Shown here: in pieces, positions 1 to 8,050 of the stretch
How the letters are laid out: every line of letters starts with the position of its first letter
How positions within the stretch are numbered: position 1 is the stretch's first letter
Assembly: GCF_017592335.1 (NCBI RefSeq)
Contig: NZ_JACNMP010000007.1
Location: 62,001-126,000 of the forward strand
Length of the DNA stretch: 64,000 nt
Source of the DNA: Pseudaestuariivita rosea
GTDB lineage: Bacteria > Pseudomonadota > Alphaproteobacteria > Rhodobacterales > Rhodobacteraceae
Direction: 5' to 3'
The notes under the pieces: model-generated
What the model was told of the DNA's origin: nothing
Database searches by the model: none
Seen by the model: the letters and a program-made list of their open reading frames with translations, nothing else
Translations under genes and position numbers: made by a program

Positions 1-5
1 CTTAA

Positions 6-710
6 CTACTCGGCCGCTTGATCAGGCACGTGTTCTTCGATCGCCTTTTTGGCGTCGTCCCCATTTGGATAGACCAGCCCGGCCGAAATCACCAGTTTCG
101 CCGCGTCTTCGACCCCCATGTCCAGCTCGATAATATCGGACGTCGGGAAAAACAGCAAAAAGCCCGACGTCGGGTTGGGCGTTGTCGGAACAAAGACGCT
201 GGTCATGTCCTCTGCGCCGCCCTTATCCAGGATCTCGCCTTTGGTCTTGGTCGAGATAAAGCCAACCGCCCAGATGCCGCGGCGGGGGTATTCAACCAGA
301 CAGGCACGGTCGAAATTCGTGTCAGATTGTGCAAAAACGGTTTCCGCGATCTGTTTCACGCCGCCGTAAATCGACCGGACCACCGGCGTGCGTTCCACCA
401 GATGTTCGGCCCATCGGATCAGGGACCGGCCAATAAGACCCTTTGCGATCCAGCCCACCATGATAGTGAACAAAAGGAAAATAATGACACCGACGCCGCG
501 CAGATTGATGCCGATATATTGTTCGGGTCGCAACTGATAGGGCACCAGCGGCAGGACAAAGCCGTCGATCCAGCCGACCACTGTCCAGATCAGCCAGGCC
601 GTCAGACCAATGGGGGCAATGACCACTATACCGGTCAGAAAGCTGGCGCGAAGTCCGGCAAAAAGCCCGCGTTTTTGTTTCGGGGGGGCCTTGTCAAATG
701 GGGTCGTCAT
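6..710 (-). CDS. DUF502 family membrane protein
   Basis: A 234-residue inner-membrane protein of the DUF502 family. It has a short basic N-terminus, a first membrane segment at about residues 20-48 (hydrophobic, ending in a Trp-rich WLIWTVVGW stretch) and a second at about residues 72-92. A soluble C-terminal domain carries the family-typical region around RTPVVRSIYGGVKQ and a conserved VFVPTTPNPTSGFL segment. The biochemical function of DUF502 is not settled; in plants the related LCV/COV proteins affect vascular patterning. ATG start at 708-710. It sits downstream of psuG with a 54-base gap, so it may or may not be co-transcribed. The identification rests on motif recognition. Confidence 0.85.
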   Translation of the reverse strand: MTTPFDKAPPKQKRGLFAGLRASFLTGIVVIAPIGLTAWLIWTVVGWIDGFVLPLVPYQLRPEQYIGINLRGVGVIIFLLFTIMVGWIAKGLIGRSLIRWAEHLVERTPVVRSIYGGVKQIAETVFAQSDTNFDRACLVEYPRRGIWAVGFISTKTKGEILDKGGAEDMTSVFVPTTPNPTSGFLLFFPTSDIIELDMGVEDAAKLVISAGLVYPNGDDAKKAIEEHVPDQAAE

Positions 711-764
711 ATCGGGTGTATTCCTGAAATCGTTAGTTTTCGATGTATGCTGTTTTGCGCCATT

Positions 765-1709
765 CTACAACGCCGCAAGGGGTTTGACTGATAAATCCTC
801 GGTAAGTGTGATAAGTTCCCCCGCTATTTCAGCGGCCAGGCGCGCATTGTTCAGAACCAGGGCCGTATTCGCGGTCAGTGATGCACCATTGGTCAACTCA
901 AAAATGCGTTGCAACAGAAAAGGCGTGACCGATTTGCCGGACAGACCCAGGCGCCGGGCCTCGGCCAGGGCTTTGTCGATCAGGGGCATGATCTGGCTGT
1001 GTGGGATCTCATCCTCCGCCGGAATCGGGTTGGCCACCAGCTGGCCGCCCGGCAGATCAAGCGCCTTCCGCATCATGTGGGCCTTGGCGATATCATGGGC
1101 GCTGTCCATTCGGATCGGTGCCGCCAGGCTTGATCTTCGCGACCAGAAGGCAGGCAGACTGTCTTGACCAAAGGCGATCACTGGCACGCCAAGCGTTTCC
1201 AGTACCTCAAGCGTTTTGGATAGATCCAGGATGGCTTTGGCCCCGGCGGCCACGACCGTTACAGAGGTTTGCGCCAGTTCCTGTAAATCGGCCGAGATAT
1301 CAAAGGTTTCTTCAGCCCCCCGGTGCACCCCCCCGATACCGCCAGTGGCAAAAACAGCGATGCCCGCCAGTCGCGCGGCGATCATCGTAGCCGCCACTGT
1401 CGTGGCGCCCGTGCCGCCCTTGGCCAGACAGGTGGCCAGATCGGCACGCGACAGTTTGGCGACATGTTTAGCGGTAGCAAGCCGGTCCAGTTCGGCCGGT
1501 TCCAGGCCGATGTGCAGCGTGCCATCCATTACAGCGATGGTTGCGGGCACAGCGCCATTGTCGCGCACCGTCTTTTCGACCGCCTGCGCGGTTTCGACAT
1601 TTTGCGGGTGCGGCATGCCGTGGGTGATGATCGTGCTTTCCAACGCGACGACGGGTCGGCCGTTTTCGCGTGCCTCGGCGACCTCGGTGGAATAGGCGAT
1701 GGGGATCAT
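765..1709 (-). CDS. psuG: pseudouridine-5'-phosphate glycosidase
   Basis: 314 residues, full length for the PsuG (indigoidine synthase A-like) family. The enzyme cleaves the C-glycosidic bond of pseudouridine 5'-phosphate to uracil and ribose 5-phosphate in the cytosol. Diagnostic segments visible are VALESTIITHGMPHPQN near the N-terminus, the glycine/threonine-rich KGGTGATTVAATM block at about residue 97, FATGGIGGVHRG at about residue 118, and a late SGKSVTPFLL block. The ATG at 1709 is preceded by a strong ribosome-binding site (GGAGGAA). The start overlaps the end of the upstream kinase by 4 bases, the usual psuK-psuG coupling. Confidence is high because both partners are present. Confidence 0.95.
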   Translation of the reverse strand: MIPIAYSTEVAEARENGRPVVALESTIITHGMPHPQNVETAQAVEKTVRDNGAVPATIAVMDGTLHIGLEPAELDRLATAKHVAKLSRADLATCLAKGGTGATTVAATMIAARLAGIAVFATGGIGGVHRGAEETFDISADLQELAQTSVTVVAAGAKAILDLSKTLEVLETLGVPVIAFGQDSLPAFWSRRSSLAAPIRMDSAHDIAKAHMMRKALDLPGGQLVANPIPAEDEIPHSQIMPLIDKALAEARRLGLSGKSVTPFLLQRIFELTNGASLTANTALVLNNARLAAEIAGELITLTEDLSVKPLAAL

Positions 1710-2596
1710 AGGGGTGTTCCTCCGGATACATAGGTGGCTGCGGCCTGAAGCGCGCGGGTCAGGGATTGGTCGGCGGATGTACCTGTGGCCTCAGACGCCA
1801 CATGCGCCGCCATGAATGTGTCGCCGGCACCAGTGACGCGGGTGACCAAAACCTCGGGCGGGCAGGCGGTGATCAGACCGTTCGGCCCGGCCTCGGCCGC
1901 CGTATCGCCGCCGTTTGTAACCAACACGCGAGCCGCGCCGCGGTCGATCAGCGCCTTAGCTGCGGTGGGGGCATCGGGAAAGGGTTGCTGGCACAGCAGC
2001 CCGGCCTCTTCCAGGTTCACATAAAGCGTCGCGCGGTGGTGACGTAGAAAGGGCATCAGGCGTTCGGCCTTGCCGGGGGATGCGGGGGCAACCCGCAGAT
2101 CAGCCGTTGAAAACAAAGGGCTGCGGGCGATTTTTTCGATCAGCTTCAGCGTCAGGTTGCCGTCCAGCGCGACCATGCCGCCATAGGGCTGATCGGCTGA
2201 CCCAAGGCGACCGTCTTCCAGTGCGTGCAGGATCTTGTCGCCCGCGGCTTCCAGCGAATGGGCGTCAGCAATCGCGGCGATCAGGCCATTTGCGCCCTCA
2301 ATCGCCATGTAGCGGTCTGTTGGAAGATCATCCGAGCGATAGATATGGTCTGTCCGCAGCCCCAGACGCTGACAGGCGGCCAGCAGTTCGGTGCCCTCAT
2401 CATCGCGCCCGACAGCGGTCAGCAGAACGGGTTGCATGCCAAAACGCGCCAAGGTCATGGCGATGTTCATCGCAACCCCGCCCGGCACCCGTGTGATCCG
2501 GCCCGGCACGTCTGATCCATGGGCCATATGGCTGGGGCAGCGACCGATCACATCCCACAGGACGGACCCGATGCAGATGACCTCTGTGGCTTGCAT
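1706..2596 (-). CDS. psuK: PfkB-family sugar kinase, probable pseudouridine kinase
   Basis: A 296-residue ribokinase-fold kinase. The N-terminus has the PfkB di-glycine region (RVPGGVAMNIAMTLARFG, about residues 36-53), and the C-terminal signature GAGDTFMAAH at about residue 257 carries the catalytic Asp. Its stop overlaps the psuG start by 4 bases, so the natural substrate is most likely pseudouridine, phosphorylated at the 5' position for PsuG. Start ATG at 2594-2596 is preceded by GGGAAGAAG. The 29-base gap to the upstream DUF4198 gene allows co-transcription, although a functional link is not evident. Other PfkB kinases accept ribose, adenosine or fructose, so the substrate is inferred from context. 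Confidence 0.9.
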   Translation of the reverse strand: MQATEVICIGSVLWDVIGRCPSHMAHGSDVPGRITRVPGGVAMNIAMTLARFGMQPVLLTAVGRDDEGTELLAACQRLGLRTDHIYRSDDLPTDRYMAIEGANGLIAAIADAHSLEAAGDKILHALEDGRLGSADQPYGGMVALDGNLTLKLIEKIARSPLFSTADLRVAPASPGKAERLMPFLRHHRATLYVNLEEAGLLCQQPFPDAPTAAKALIDRGAARVLVTNGGDTAAEAGPNGLITACPPEVLVTRVTGAGDTFMAAHVASEATGTSADQSLTRALQAAATYVSGGTPL

Positions 2597-2625
2597 TCTT
2601 CTTCCCTGGCTACGTCGTCTTACAT

Positions 2626-3426
2626 TTATTGAGGAATTTCAAAGGTAAGGGAAGCCCAGAGTGTTTCCCAAACGGCCCCGGTATCGGCCTGCACCTGATC
2701 CGACGGGACGCGCAGCACGACGGCATCAACCAGATAGTCGTGCCCCGCGCGAACAGGCAGGGTGACACGGCCCTGACCGTTGGTGCGGTGCAGTGTGATC
2801 TGCACGCTGCCGTCGGGGGCGCGTTCGAACAGCTCAACCTGGGCATCCGCACGCGGCGCGCCCTGATAAAGCAACTGCAGCGGCATGCCACCCGCGACAT
2901 CATCGGTATAGGGATTGGCCAGCGCCACGAATTCAGTTTCCATCCCGGTGATCTGATCCTGACCCACAGCACCGCCTACACCAACCAGGGCCTTGACATA
3001 ACGCACGTAGGCTTCCTTAAAACCGGTCTCGGGCAGGCCGCGCGATTCATGGCGCGCCTGAATATCGGCGAAATCCTTATGGGCGGCGAAGGCTGCGAAT
3101 TTGTCCCAGGCCCGATAGGTCAGCTGCGCCATGGTGCTTTCGTGGACAAAGACATGCAGACCCTCGTCCAGGGGGCGTTCTGAAACGGCGGGCCGGTCGC
3201 CCAGTCGGCCCAGAACCGGATAAATCCGACCGTCGTGCCAGCGTTCGAACCGCACAAAGCGGCGGTCATTGTAAACCAGGTCCGATCCCTGAAATTCCTC
3301 GCCATTCTGAAGGGTTAGGCTGATCGGGGTTTCGGCGGGAACGTAAAAATCTGTTGTGTCCAGCCAGACTTCATGGGCAAAAAGGGGCGCAGGCAGCAAC
3401 ACGAGGTACGGGATGATCCATTTCAT
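2626..3426 (-). CDS. DUF4198-type exported protein
   Basis: 266 residues from the ATG at 3424-3426, chosen because it directly precedes a signal peptide (MKWIIPYLVLLPAPLFAHEVWLD, cleavage probably after LFA). The mature protein starts with the HEVWLD-type stretch and contains beta-rich segments such as SLTLQNGEEFQGS and NGQGRVTLPVRAGHDYLVDAV. These are typical of the DUF4198 family, often placed beside metal-uptake genes and thought to act in the periplasm. Its divergent neighbour is a HupE/UreJ-type membrane protein, which supports a role in metal (nickel or cobalt) handling, but this is inference. An upstream in-frame extension to 3516 exists and would overlap the divergent gene; it lacks a signal sequence. 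Confidence 0.75.
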   Translation of the reverse strand: MKWIIPYLVLLPAPLFAHEVWLDTTDFYVPAETPISLTLQNGEEFQGSDLVYNDRRFVRFERWHDGRIYPVLGRLGDRPAVSERPLDEGLHVFVHESTMAQLTYRAWDKFAAFAAHKDFADIQARHESRGLPETGFKEAYVRYVKALVGVGGAVGQDQITGMETEFVALANPYTDDVAGGMPLQLLYQGAPRADAQVELFERAPDGSVQITLHRTNGQGRVTLPVRAGHDYLVDAVVLRVPSDQVQADTGAVWETLWASLTFEIPQ

Positions 3427-3442
3427 AAGCGCTAGGGTGTGG

Positions 3443-4546
3443 ATGTTTGCGCTGGTGTCAAGTCTGGTTGTGCCATGGGTCGTGACCGCGCATGAGGTCG
3501 ACCCGGCGGTTGTCAATGTTGCCGTCGGCGCGGATCAGATTGAAATGCGCATCAGCATGACGCTTGAGGCGGTCCTGGCGGGAATTGATCTGGAAGCCGT
3601 TGAAAATACGGATGATACCGCCCAGTCGGCCGACTATGACGCCCTGCGCGCGCTGGAACCCGCAGCGCTGCAGGACGCCTTTCACGCCTATTGGCCACAA
3701 ATGCAAAACCGGTTGCAGATTGTCAGCGGCGGGCAACCCTTGCAGCCACAGCTGCAATCCGTCATCGTGCCCGAGGTCGGGAATATCGAACTGCCCCGCA
3801 CGTCCGAGATGACTCTGACGGTCGATCGCCCCGCAGGACAACCCGTTCAGATCGGGTGGGATCGCAGCTTTGGCGCGATGATCCTGCGTCAGATCAGTGA
3901 TCAGCCCGACGCCTTTACCGGATATCTCGCGCCCGGTCAGCTAAGCCCGCCGCTGTCGGATACCGCGGTTAGCGCCGAGACAGGCTGGCAGACCTTTGTC
4001 AGATATGTCCCCGTCGGGTTTGATCACATCATTCCCAAGGGGCTGGATCATATTCTGTTTGTTCTGGGCCTGTTTTTTCTGGCTGCACGACTTGGGCCGC
4101 TGATCTGGCAGATATCGGCCTTTACGCTGGCCCATACGGTGACGCTGGCCCTTGGCGCTTTGGGTCTGGTCAATATCGCGCCCGAGATTGTCGAGCCGCT
4201 GATCGCTGCATCGATCGTGTATGTCGCAGTGGAAAATATCTTTGCGCAGAAACTGACACCCTGGCGGCCTGCGGTAATCTTTGCCTTTGGTCTGCTGCAC
4301 GGGCTGGGCTTTGCTAGCGTTCTGGGTGAATTCGGCCTGCCGACGGCGCAGTTCATTCCCGCCCTGATCGGGTTTAACGTGGGGGTTGAAGTGGGGCAAC
4401 TGACCGTCATCGCGATTGCCTTCCTTGCCGTGGGCCTATGGTTTCGCAACAAAAGCTGGTACCGTCCGGCGATCGCGATCCCTGCGTCCTGCATCATCGC
4501 GGCGGTCGGGGCATTCTGGTTCGTCGAACGGGTCTTTCTGGCCTGA
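3443..4546 (+). CDS. HupE/UreJ-type membrane protein with periplasmic N-terminal domain
   Basis: 367 residues from the ATG at 3443. A signal peptide (MFALVSSLVVPWVVTAHEVDP) leads into a soluble domain of about 190 residues, followed by a C-terminal six- or seven-helix membrane domain starting at a FDHIIPKGLDHILFVLGLFF segment. That segment is diagnostic of the HupE/UreJ_2 family, related to secondary nickel/cobalt permeases; the conserved HTVTLALGALG, HGLGFASVLGEFGLP and FNVGVEVGQL motifs are present. In-frame starts at 3413 and 3356 would overlap the divergent DUF4198 gene. With the 3443 start only 16 bases separate the two divergent start codons. Substrate unknown; metal transport is inferred from the family. 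Confidence 0.8.
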   Translation: MFALVSSLVVPWVVTAHEVDPAVVNVAVGADQIEMRISMTLEAVLAGIDLEAVENTDDTAQSADYDALRALEPAALQDAFHAYWPQMQNRLQIVSGGQPLQPQLQSVIVPEVGNIELPRTSEMTLTVDRPAGQPVQIGWDRSFGAMILRQISDQPDAFTGYLAPGQLSPPLSDTAVSAETGWQTFVRYVPVGFDHIIPKGLDHILFVLGLFFLAARLGPLIWQISAFTLAHTVTLALGALGLVNIAPEIVEPLIAASIVYVAVENIFAQKLTPWRPAVIFAFGLLHGLGFASVLGEFGLPTAQFIPALIGFNVGVEVGQLTVIAIAFLAVGLWFRNKSWYRPAIAIPASCIIAAVGAFWFVERVFLA

Positions 4547-4662
4547 GGTCCTATAAATGCCTGAATTTTGTGCGTTTGATCGACCCTGCGCCTCTGTTGG
4601 CTTGACCGGGGGCCACGCTAACTGCCTTAACAAACGCTGATGCACGCAAAACAGGCGCTGGA

Positions 4663-6420
4663 ATGAAAGACCTTACGACCTCATTCAGTCAGAAACTGGC
4701 CGATCTGCTGGCGCAGATTTATCCTGATCTGCAGCATGATATTCTGGCCAGTCAGGTGCTGGAGGCGTTTTTTCCCTATGGCAGTGCGCGCCGCAAACGC
4801 ACCCGCGCGCCGGGCAACAATATGTGGTCGGAACATGATGCGCTTTTGATCACATATGGCAATTCCATTGTCGATGGCAGTCACAAGCCCCTGGATTTGC
4901 TGCGGGATTTCCTGCTGCGCTATATGAAAGACACCGTAAATGGTGTGCATATTCTGCCGTTCTTTCCCTATACGTCAGACGATGGGTTTTCGGTGACGGA
5001 TTACCGCGCGGTGAATCCGACATTGGGCGACTGGGCCGATATCAACCGCATTGCGGACGACTTCATGCTGATGTCCGATCTGGTTCTGAACCATGTGTCC
5101 AGTCAGGGCACCTGGTTCAATGCTTACCTGCAAGGGCATGATCCTTATGATAAATTTTTCTTTGAGGCGTCGCCCGATGATGATCTAAGCGATGTGGTCC
5201 GCCCCCGCACCCATCCGCTGCTGCGCGAGGTTGAGACAAGCCGCGGCACGCGCCACGTCTGGTGCACATTCAGCCATGATCAGGTCGATCTGGATTTTCG
5301 CAACCCCGAGGTATTGCTGGAATTCCTGCGGATCATGCGGTTGCATATCGATAACGGTGTGCGGATCATCCGGTTGGATGCGGTGGCCTTTATCTGGAAG
5401 GAAATCGGCACGCGGTCGATCCACATGCCGCAGACCCACGCGATTGTGCGGCTGATGCGGCTTTTGTGCGATTTTGCGGCGGAACCGATTATTCTGCTGA
5501 CCGAAACGAATGTGCCCAAGACCGAAAACCTTAGCTATTTCGGCAACCGGAATGAGGCGCACGCGATCTATAACTTTCCGCTGCCGCCCCTGTTGTTGCA
5601 CGCCATGATGACCGGGGCCGCGCGTGAGCTGAACCGCTGGCAGATTTCCATGCCGCCGGCGCAGCTTGGGTGCGCTTATCTGAATTTTTCGGCCAGTCAC
5701 GACGGGATCGGCATGCGCCCGGTCGAAGATATCCTGTCTGAGGACGAAAAGTTCCACATGATCCAGAAGGTCAGAGAATTTGGCGGTCAGGTGTCGATGC
5801 GCGCCCTGCCCGGCGGGGGCGAGGCCCCCTATGAGCTGAACATCACCTTCTTTGACGCGATGAAGGGGACGCTGAAGGGCGAAGACGATTGGCAGGTCGA
5901 ACGTTTTCTGGCCAGTCAGACCATTGTCATGGCACTTGAGGGGATACCGGCCTTTTATATTCATGCCATGCTGGCCACGCCCAACGATCAGGCCGCGATG
6001 GAAAAGACGGGCCGGGCGCGGTCGCTGAACCGGCACCGATGGGATTATCCGACGCTGCGGAAGCTGCTGGACGACCCATCCAGCCCGCAGTTCCGAGTCA
6101 TGAATGCACTGAAGGCCCGGATTGCCATTCGTGGCGCGCAGCCCGGATTTCACCCCAACGCCACGCAATTCACCCTGCAACTGGATGATCGGATTTTTGG
6201 GTTGTGGCGGCAGAGTCTGGATCGGGATCAATCGATTTTCGCGCTGCACAATGTCAGTGATGAAACCGTTGTGATGCCGCTAAGCACGATCAATCTGATC
6301 GAGGGGGACAGTTGGGTCGATGTTCTGTCAGGCCAGCCAATTATTGCCGCGGGCGAAGATCTGGTCTTTGAACCCTATCAGTGCCGTTGGATTACCAACA
6401 GATCCTATCGTCATGGATAG
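4663..6420 (+). CDS. GH13 subfamily 18 sugar phosphorylase (sucrose/glucosylglycerate phosphorylase type)
   Basis: A 585-residue cytosolic glycoside hydrolase-fold enzyme that would phosphorolyse an alpha-glucoside to alpha-glucose 1-phosphate. The (beta/alpha)8 signatures are clear: region I SDLVLNHVSSQGTWF, region II with nucleophile Asp239 (IIRLDAVAF), acid/base Glu281 (LLTETNVP), and the third carboxylate Asp347 in SASHDGIG. The length and the N-terminal PFFPYTSDDGFSVTDY block match the sucrose/glucosylglycerate phosphorylase group rather than amylases. Without an alignment I cannot choose between sucrose, glucosylglycerol and glucosylglycerate as substrate. The gene is a single-gene unit between HupE and a convergent sigma factor, with no transporter or regulator beside it. 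Confidence 0.85.
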   Translation: MKDLTTSFSQKLADLLAQIYPDLQHDILASQVLEAFFPYGSARRKRTRAPGNNMWSEHDALLITYGNSIVDGSHKPLDLLRDFLLRYMKDTVNGVHILPFFPYTSDDGFSVTDYRAVNPTLGDWADINRIADDFMLMSDLVLNHVSSQGTWFNAYLQGHDPYDKFFFEASPDDDLSDVVRPRTHPLLREVETSRGTRHVWCTFSHDQVDLDFRNPEVLLEFLRIMRLHIDNGVRIIRLDAVAFIWKEIGTRSIHMPQTHAIVRLMRLLCDFAAEPIILLTETNVPKTENLSYFGNRNEAHAIYNFPLPPLLLHAMMTGAARELNRWQISMPPAQLGCAYLNFSASHDGIGMRPVEDILSEDEKFHMIQKVREFGGQVSMRALPGGGEAPYELNITFFDAMKGTLKGEDDWQVERFLASQTIVMALEGIPAFYIHAMLATPNDQAAMEKTGRARSLNRHRWDYPTLRKLLDDPSSPQFRVMNALKARIAIRGAQPGFHPNATQFTLQLDDRIFGLWRQSLDRDQSIFALHNVSDETVVMPLSTINLIEGDSWVDVLSGQPIIAAGEDLVFEPYQCRWITNRSYRHG

Positions 6421-6446
6421 TCGGGGCTGACGATCACGCGCCCCGA
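6421..6446. terminator. stem-loop between convergent genes
   Basis: A 7-bp stem TCGGGGC/GCCCCGA (6421-6427 and 6440-6446) with a 12-base loop, followed by a T-rich stretch on the plus strand. It lies between the stop of the GH13 gene and the stop of the convergent sigma factor gene, so it probably ends transcription from the plus-strand gene and perhaps from both. Confidence 0.55.
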
Positions 6447-6456
6447 CCGGTTGGTT

Positions 6457-6966
6457 TTAGTTGGGCTGGGTGTCGTCCAGCAACGCATCGACGGATTTGC
6501 TGCGCGGCAGATCCAGTGCCTTTCTGATCTCGGCACGGGCGCGCGACAGGCGTGACATGATGGTGCCGATGGGCAGGTTCAGCTTTTCAGCCAATTCACC
6601 ATAATGCGCTCCGGACTGGATCAGTTCCTGCAGCAGGCTGGCCCGTTCTGCGGGAAGCTTGTCGATCACCGCCAGAACATCACGCAGGGCCATGTGGGCC
6701 TCGGTTTCGCTGCAGCTGTCGGGCAGGATGTCTTCGACCAGATTTTCGGTCACGGGCAGGGTTCTGCGGCAGCGGTGCCTTAGGGCTGCCATCGCATAGG
6801 CCCGCAATTGTTCTATGTCTGCGCCATCCTGGATGCGGGCCCAGACCGCCAGTAACGCGTCTTGTGCGCAGTCTTCAGCGATCTCTTTCGTCGGTGTCAG
6901 TTTATAGGCCAGCCTAAGTATTTCTGGCTGAAGTCGTGCCAGATCGTCTGTTGAGGTATTCATCAA
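6457..6966 (-). CDS. ECF-type RNA polymerase sigma factor
   Basis: 169 residues. Region 2 covers about residues 10-75 (LARLQPEILRLAYKLTPTKE, then CAQDALLAVWARI). Region 4 covers about residues 100-155 with a helix-turn-helix (HYGELAEKLNLPIGTIMSRLSRAR). The sigma-70 region 4 motif of the form IGTIMSRLSRAR is clear. No anti-sigma gene is adjacent on either side, which is unusual for this class. The divergently oriented gene downstream of its promoter region encodes a small secreted EF-hand protein, a possible target. The start ATG at 6964-6966 has a possible second ATG at the next codon. Confidence 0.88.
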   Translation of the reverse strand: MMNTSTDDLARLQPEILRLAYKLTPTKEIAEDCAQDALLAVWARIQDGADIEQLRAYAMAALRHRCRRTLPVTENLVEDILPDSCSETEAHMALRDVLAVIDKLPAERASLLQELIQSGAHYGELAEKLNLPIGTIMSRLSRARAEIRKALDLPRSKSVDALLDDTQPN

Positions 6967-7228
6967 GATACACTCCGTTGTTGGTGCCTAGACATTGGTG
7001 ATCCGTTTGAATTGATACAAGGCCGAGAATTTTCGCCATTGCCACAATTTCGCCATTTTTCGGCAAAGCTTCGCGCATTTGGGGTATTCACTGCGCGATC
7101 TCTCGCGCGAATGGGCCTTATTTTGCTGCTGATTGGCAACGTTGGGAATAAAACGGCTTTTGTATGCTCTTCTATTGTGAAGGCATAAGAAAGGCCTTCG
7201 CTCAGTAACCTCTTAAGGAGCGATTAAA

Positions 7229-7471
7229 ATGAAAACTCTGACACTTACCGTTGCAGCCGCTGCCCTGATGTCTTTGTCCGCATTCGCGCAGGACGTCACA
7301 ATCGATGCGGATGGCGACGGTGTATACAACATGACAGAGCTTCAGACGGCTTTCCCAGAACTGACCGAAGAGCTGTTCACAGCGATTGATGTGAACGCAG
7401 ACGGCGCAGTTGACATGGAAGAAATGCAGGCCGCACAAGACGCAGCTCTGCTGCCTGCAACGGACGGCTAA
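7229..7471 (+). CDS. small exported EF-hand protein
   Basis: 80 residues with a clean signal peptide (MKTLTLTVAAAALMSLSAFAQ, cleavage after AFA), leaving about 60 mature residues. Two calcium-binding EF-hand loops are visible: DADGDGVYNMTE at about residues 25-36 and DVNADGAVDMEE at about 54-65, both with acidic residues at positions 1, 3, 5 and 12. A strong AAGGAG ribosome-binding site at 7215-7220 fixes the ATG start. A terminator follows. It is likely a periplasmic or secreted calcium-binding protein or sensor; the partner is unknown. The neighbouring ECF sigma factor gene is divergent with a 262-base shared upstream region. Confidence 0.85.
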   Translation: MKTLTLTVAAAALMSLSAFAQDVTIDADGDGVYNMTELQTAFPELTEELFTAIDVNADGAVDMEEMQAAQDAALLPATDG

Positions 7472-7540
7472 TCTAGTCCCGAGCAGGGCGCGGGTGGTTT
7501 TAGGTGTCCGAGCTGCCCAAAGCATGACCCCGCGCCCAAT

Positions 7541-7605
7541 GGCCCACACCCCAAGTGGGCCAGCCCCTGCGTCCTATGCCATTCCGGGATGTCAGGGGCT
7601 TTTCT
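7541..7605 (+). terminator. tandem stem-loops after the EF-hand gene
   Basis: Two adjacent hairpins: GGCCCAC/GTGGGCC at 7541-7561, then AGCCCCTG/CAGGGGCT with arms at 7562-7569 and 7593-7600 followed by TTTTC. The second has the form of an intrinsic terminator for the plus-strand EF-hand gene. Confidence 0.65.
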
Positions 7606-7630
7606 ATTAATCTGCTATTAAAAGGAATGC

Positions 7631-7714
7631 GCTGCGCGCATGTTTCTTCTGGCACTTCGTGCGATTGGGGCGCTGCCCCAAGCGCCCTGGGGGCGCTTGC
7701 CCCGGAGTATTTTA
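7631..7714. repeat. GC-rich palindromic intergenic element
   Basis: A short intergenic stretch built from nested palindromes: GCGCTGCGCGC near 7630, GGGGCGCTGCCCC (7667-7679), AAGCGCC/GGCGCTT (7680-7698), then CCCCGGAGTATTT. The last string resembles a short palindromic repeat that recurs between genes in Rhodobacteraceae chromosomes (from memory, not searched). On the minus strand it lies downstream of the sbtB-like gene and could also act in termination or RNA stability. Confidence 0.4.
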
Positions 7715-7735
7715 TGGAACAATAATGGTGCAGTT

Positions 7736-8047
7736 TCAGAAGCGTTCGGCGCGTAGGACCTGGCAGTCGGTGATGCAGACGACGCCCATGTGACGGTCGA
7801 CGACAGAGAAAGCGGCGTCGAGCAAGGCGTCCAGGCGTTCGGGGCGGATGATGCAAATGACCTGAACCATGCCCCCGGCGCGGCCAACCTGGCCTTCGCG
7901 GCTCCAGACGCCAGACCGGCCTGATCCGCCGACGACTGGTGTGATGGTATAGCCTTGAACGCCAGCATTTTGCAGGGCGTCCGTCAGGCGTCGTTCCATC
8001 GGGGCTTCGATGGTGATTTCGACGCGTTTGGCCTGGTGGGTTTCCAT
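7736..8047 (-). CDS. sbtB: PII-like regulator of SbtB type
   Basis: 103 residues with the PII/SbtB-like alpha-beta ferredoxin fold. An N-terminal strand (RVEITIEAPMERRLTDALQNAG) is followed by a Gly-rich T-loop region (VVGGSGRSGVWSREGQVGRAGG, about residues 38-59), then VQVICIIRPERLDALLDAAF and a final strand VVCITDCQVLRAERF. It follows the SbtA-type transporter with a 3-base gap, the standard sbtA-sbtB arrangement. SbtB proteins bind adenine nucleotides (cAMP, AMP, ADP, ATP) and gate SbtA bicarbonate uptake. The C-terminal CGPxGC redox loop of some cyanobacterial SbtB proteins is absent. Classical GlnB is unlikely: the Tyr uridylylation site context is missing. Confidence 0.82.
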   Translation of the reverse strand: METHQAKRVEITIEAPMERRLTDALQNAGVQGYTITPVVGGSGRSGVWSREGQVGRAGGMVQVICIIRPERLDALLDAAFSVVDRHMGVVCITDCQVLRAERF

Positions 8048-8050
8048 GGG

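Noticed and set aside
5185-6249. A 354-residue open frame antisense to the phosphorylase
   Set aside because: Gln/Arg/His-rich shadow of a GC-rich gene; catalytic motifs are on the plus strand.
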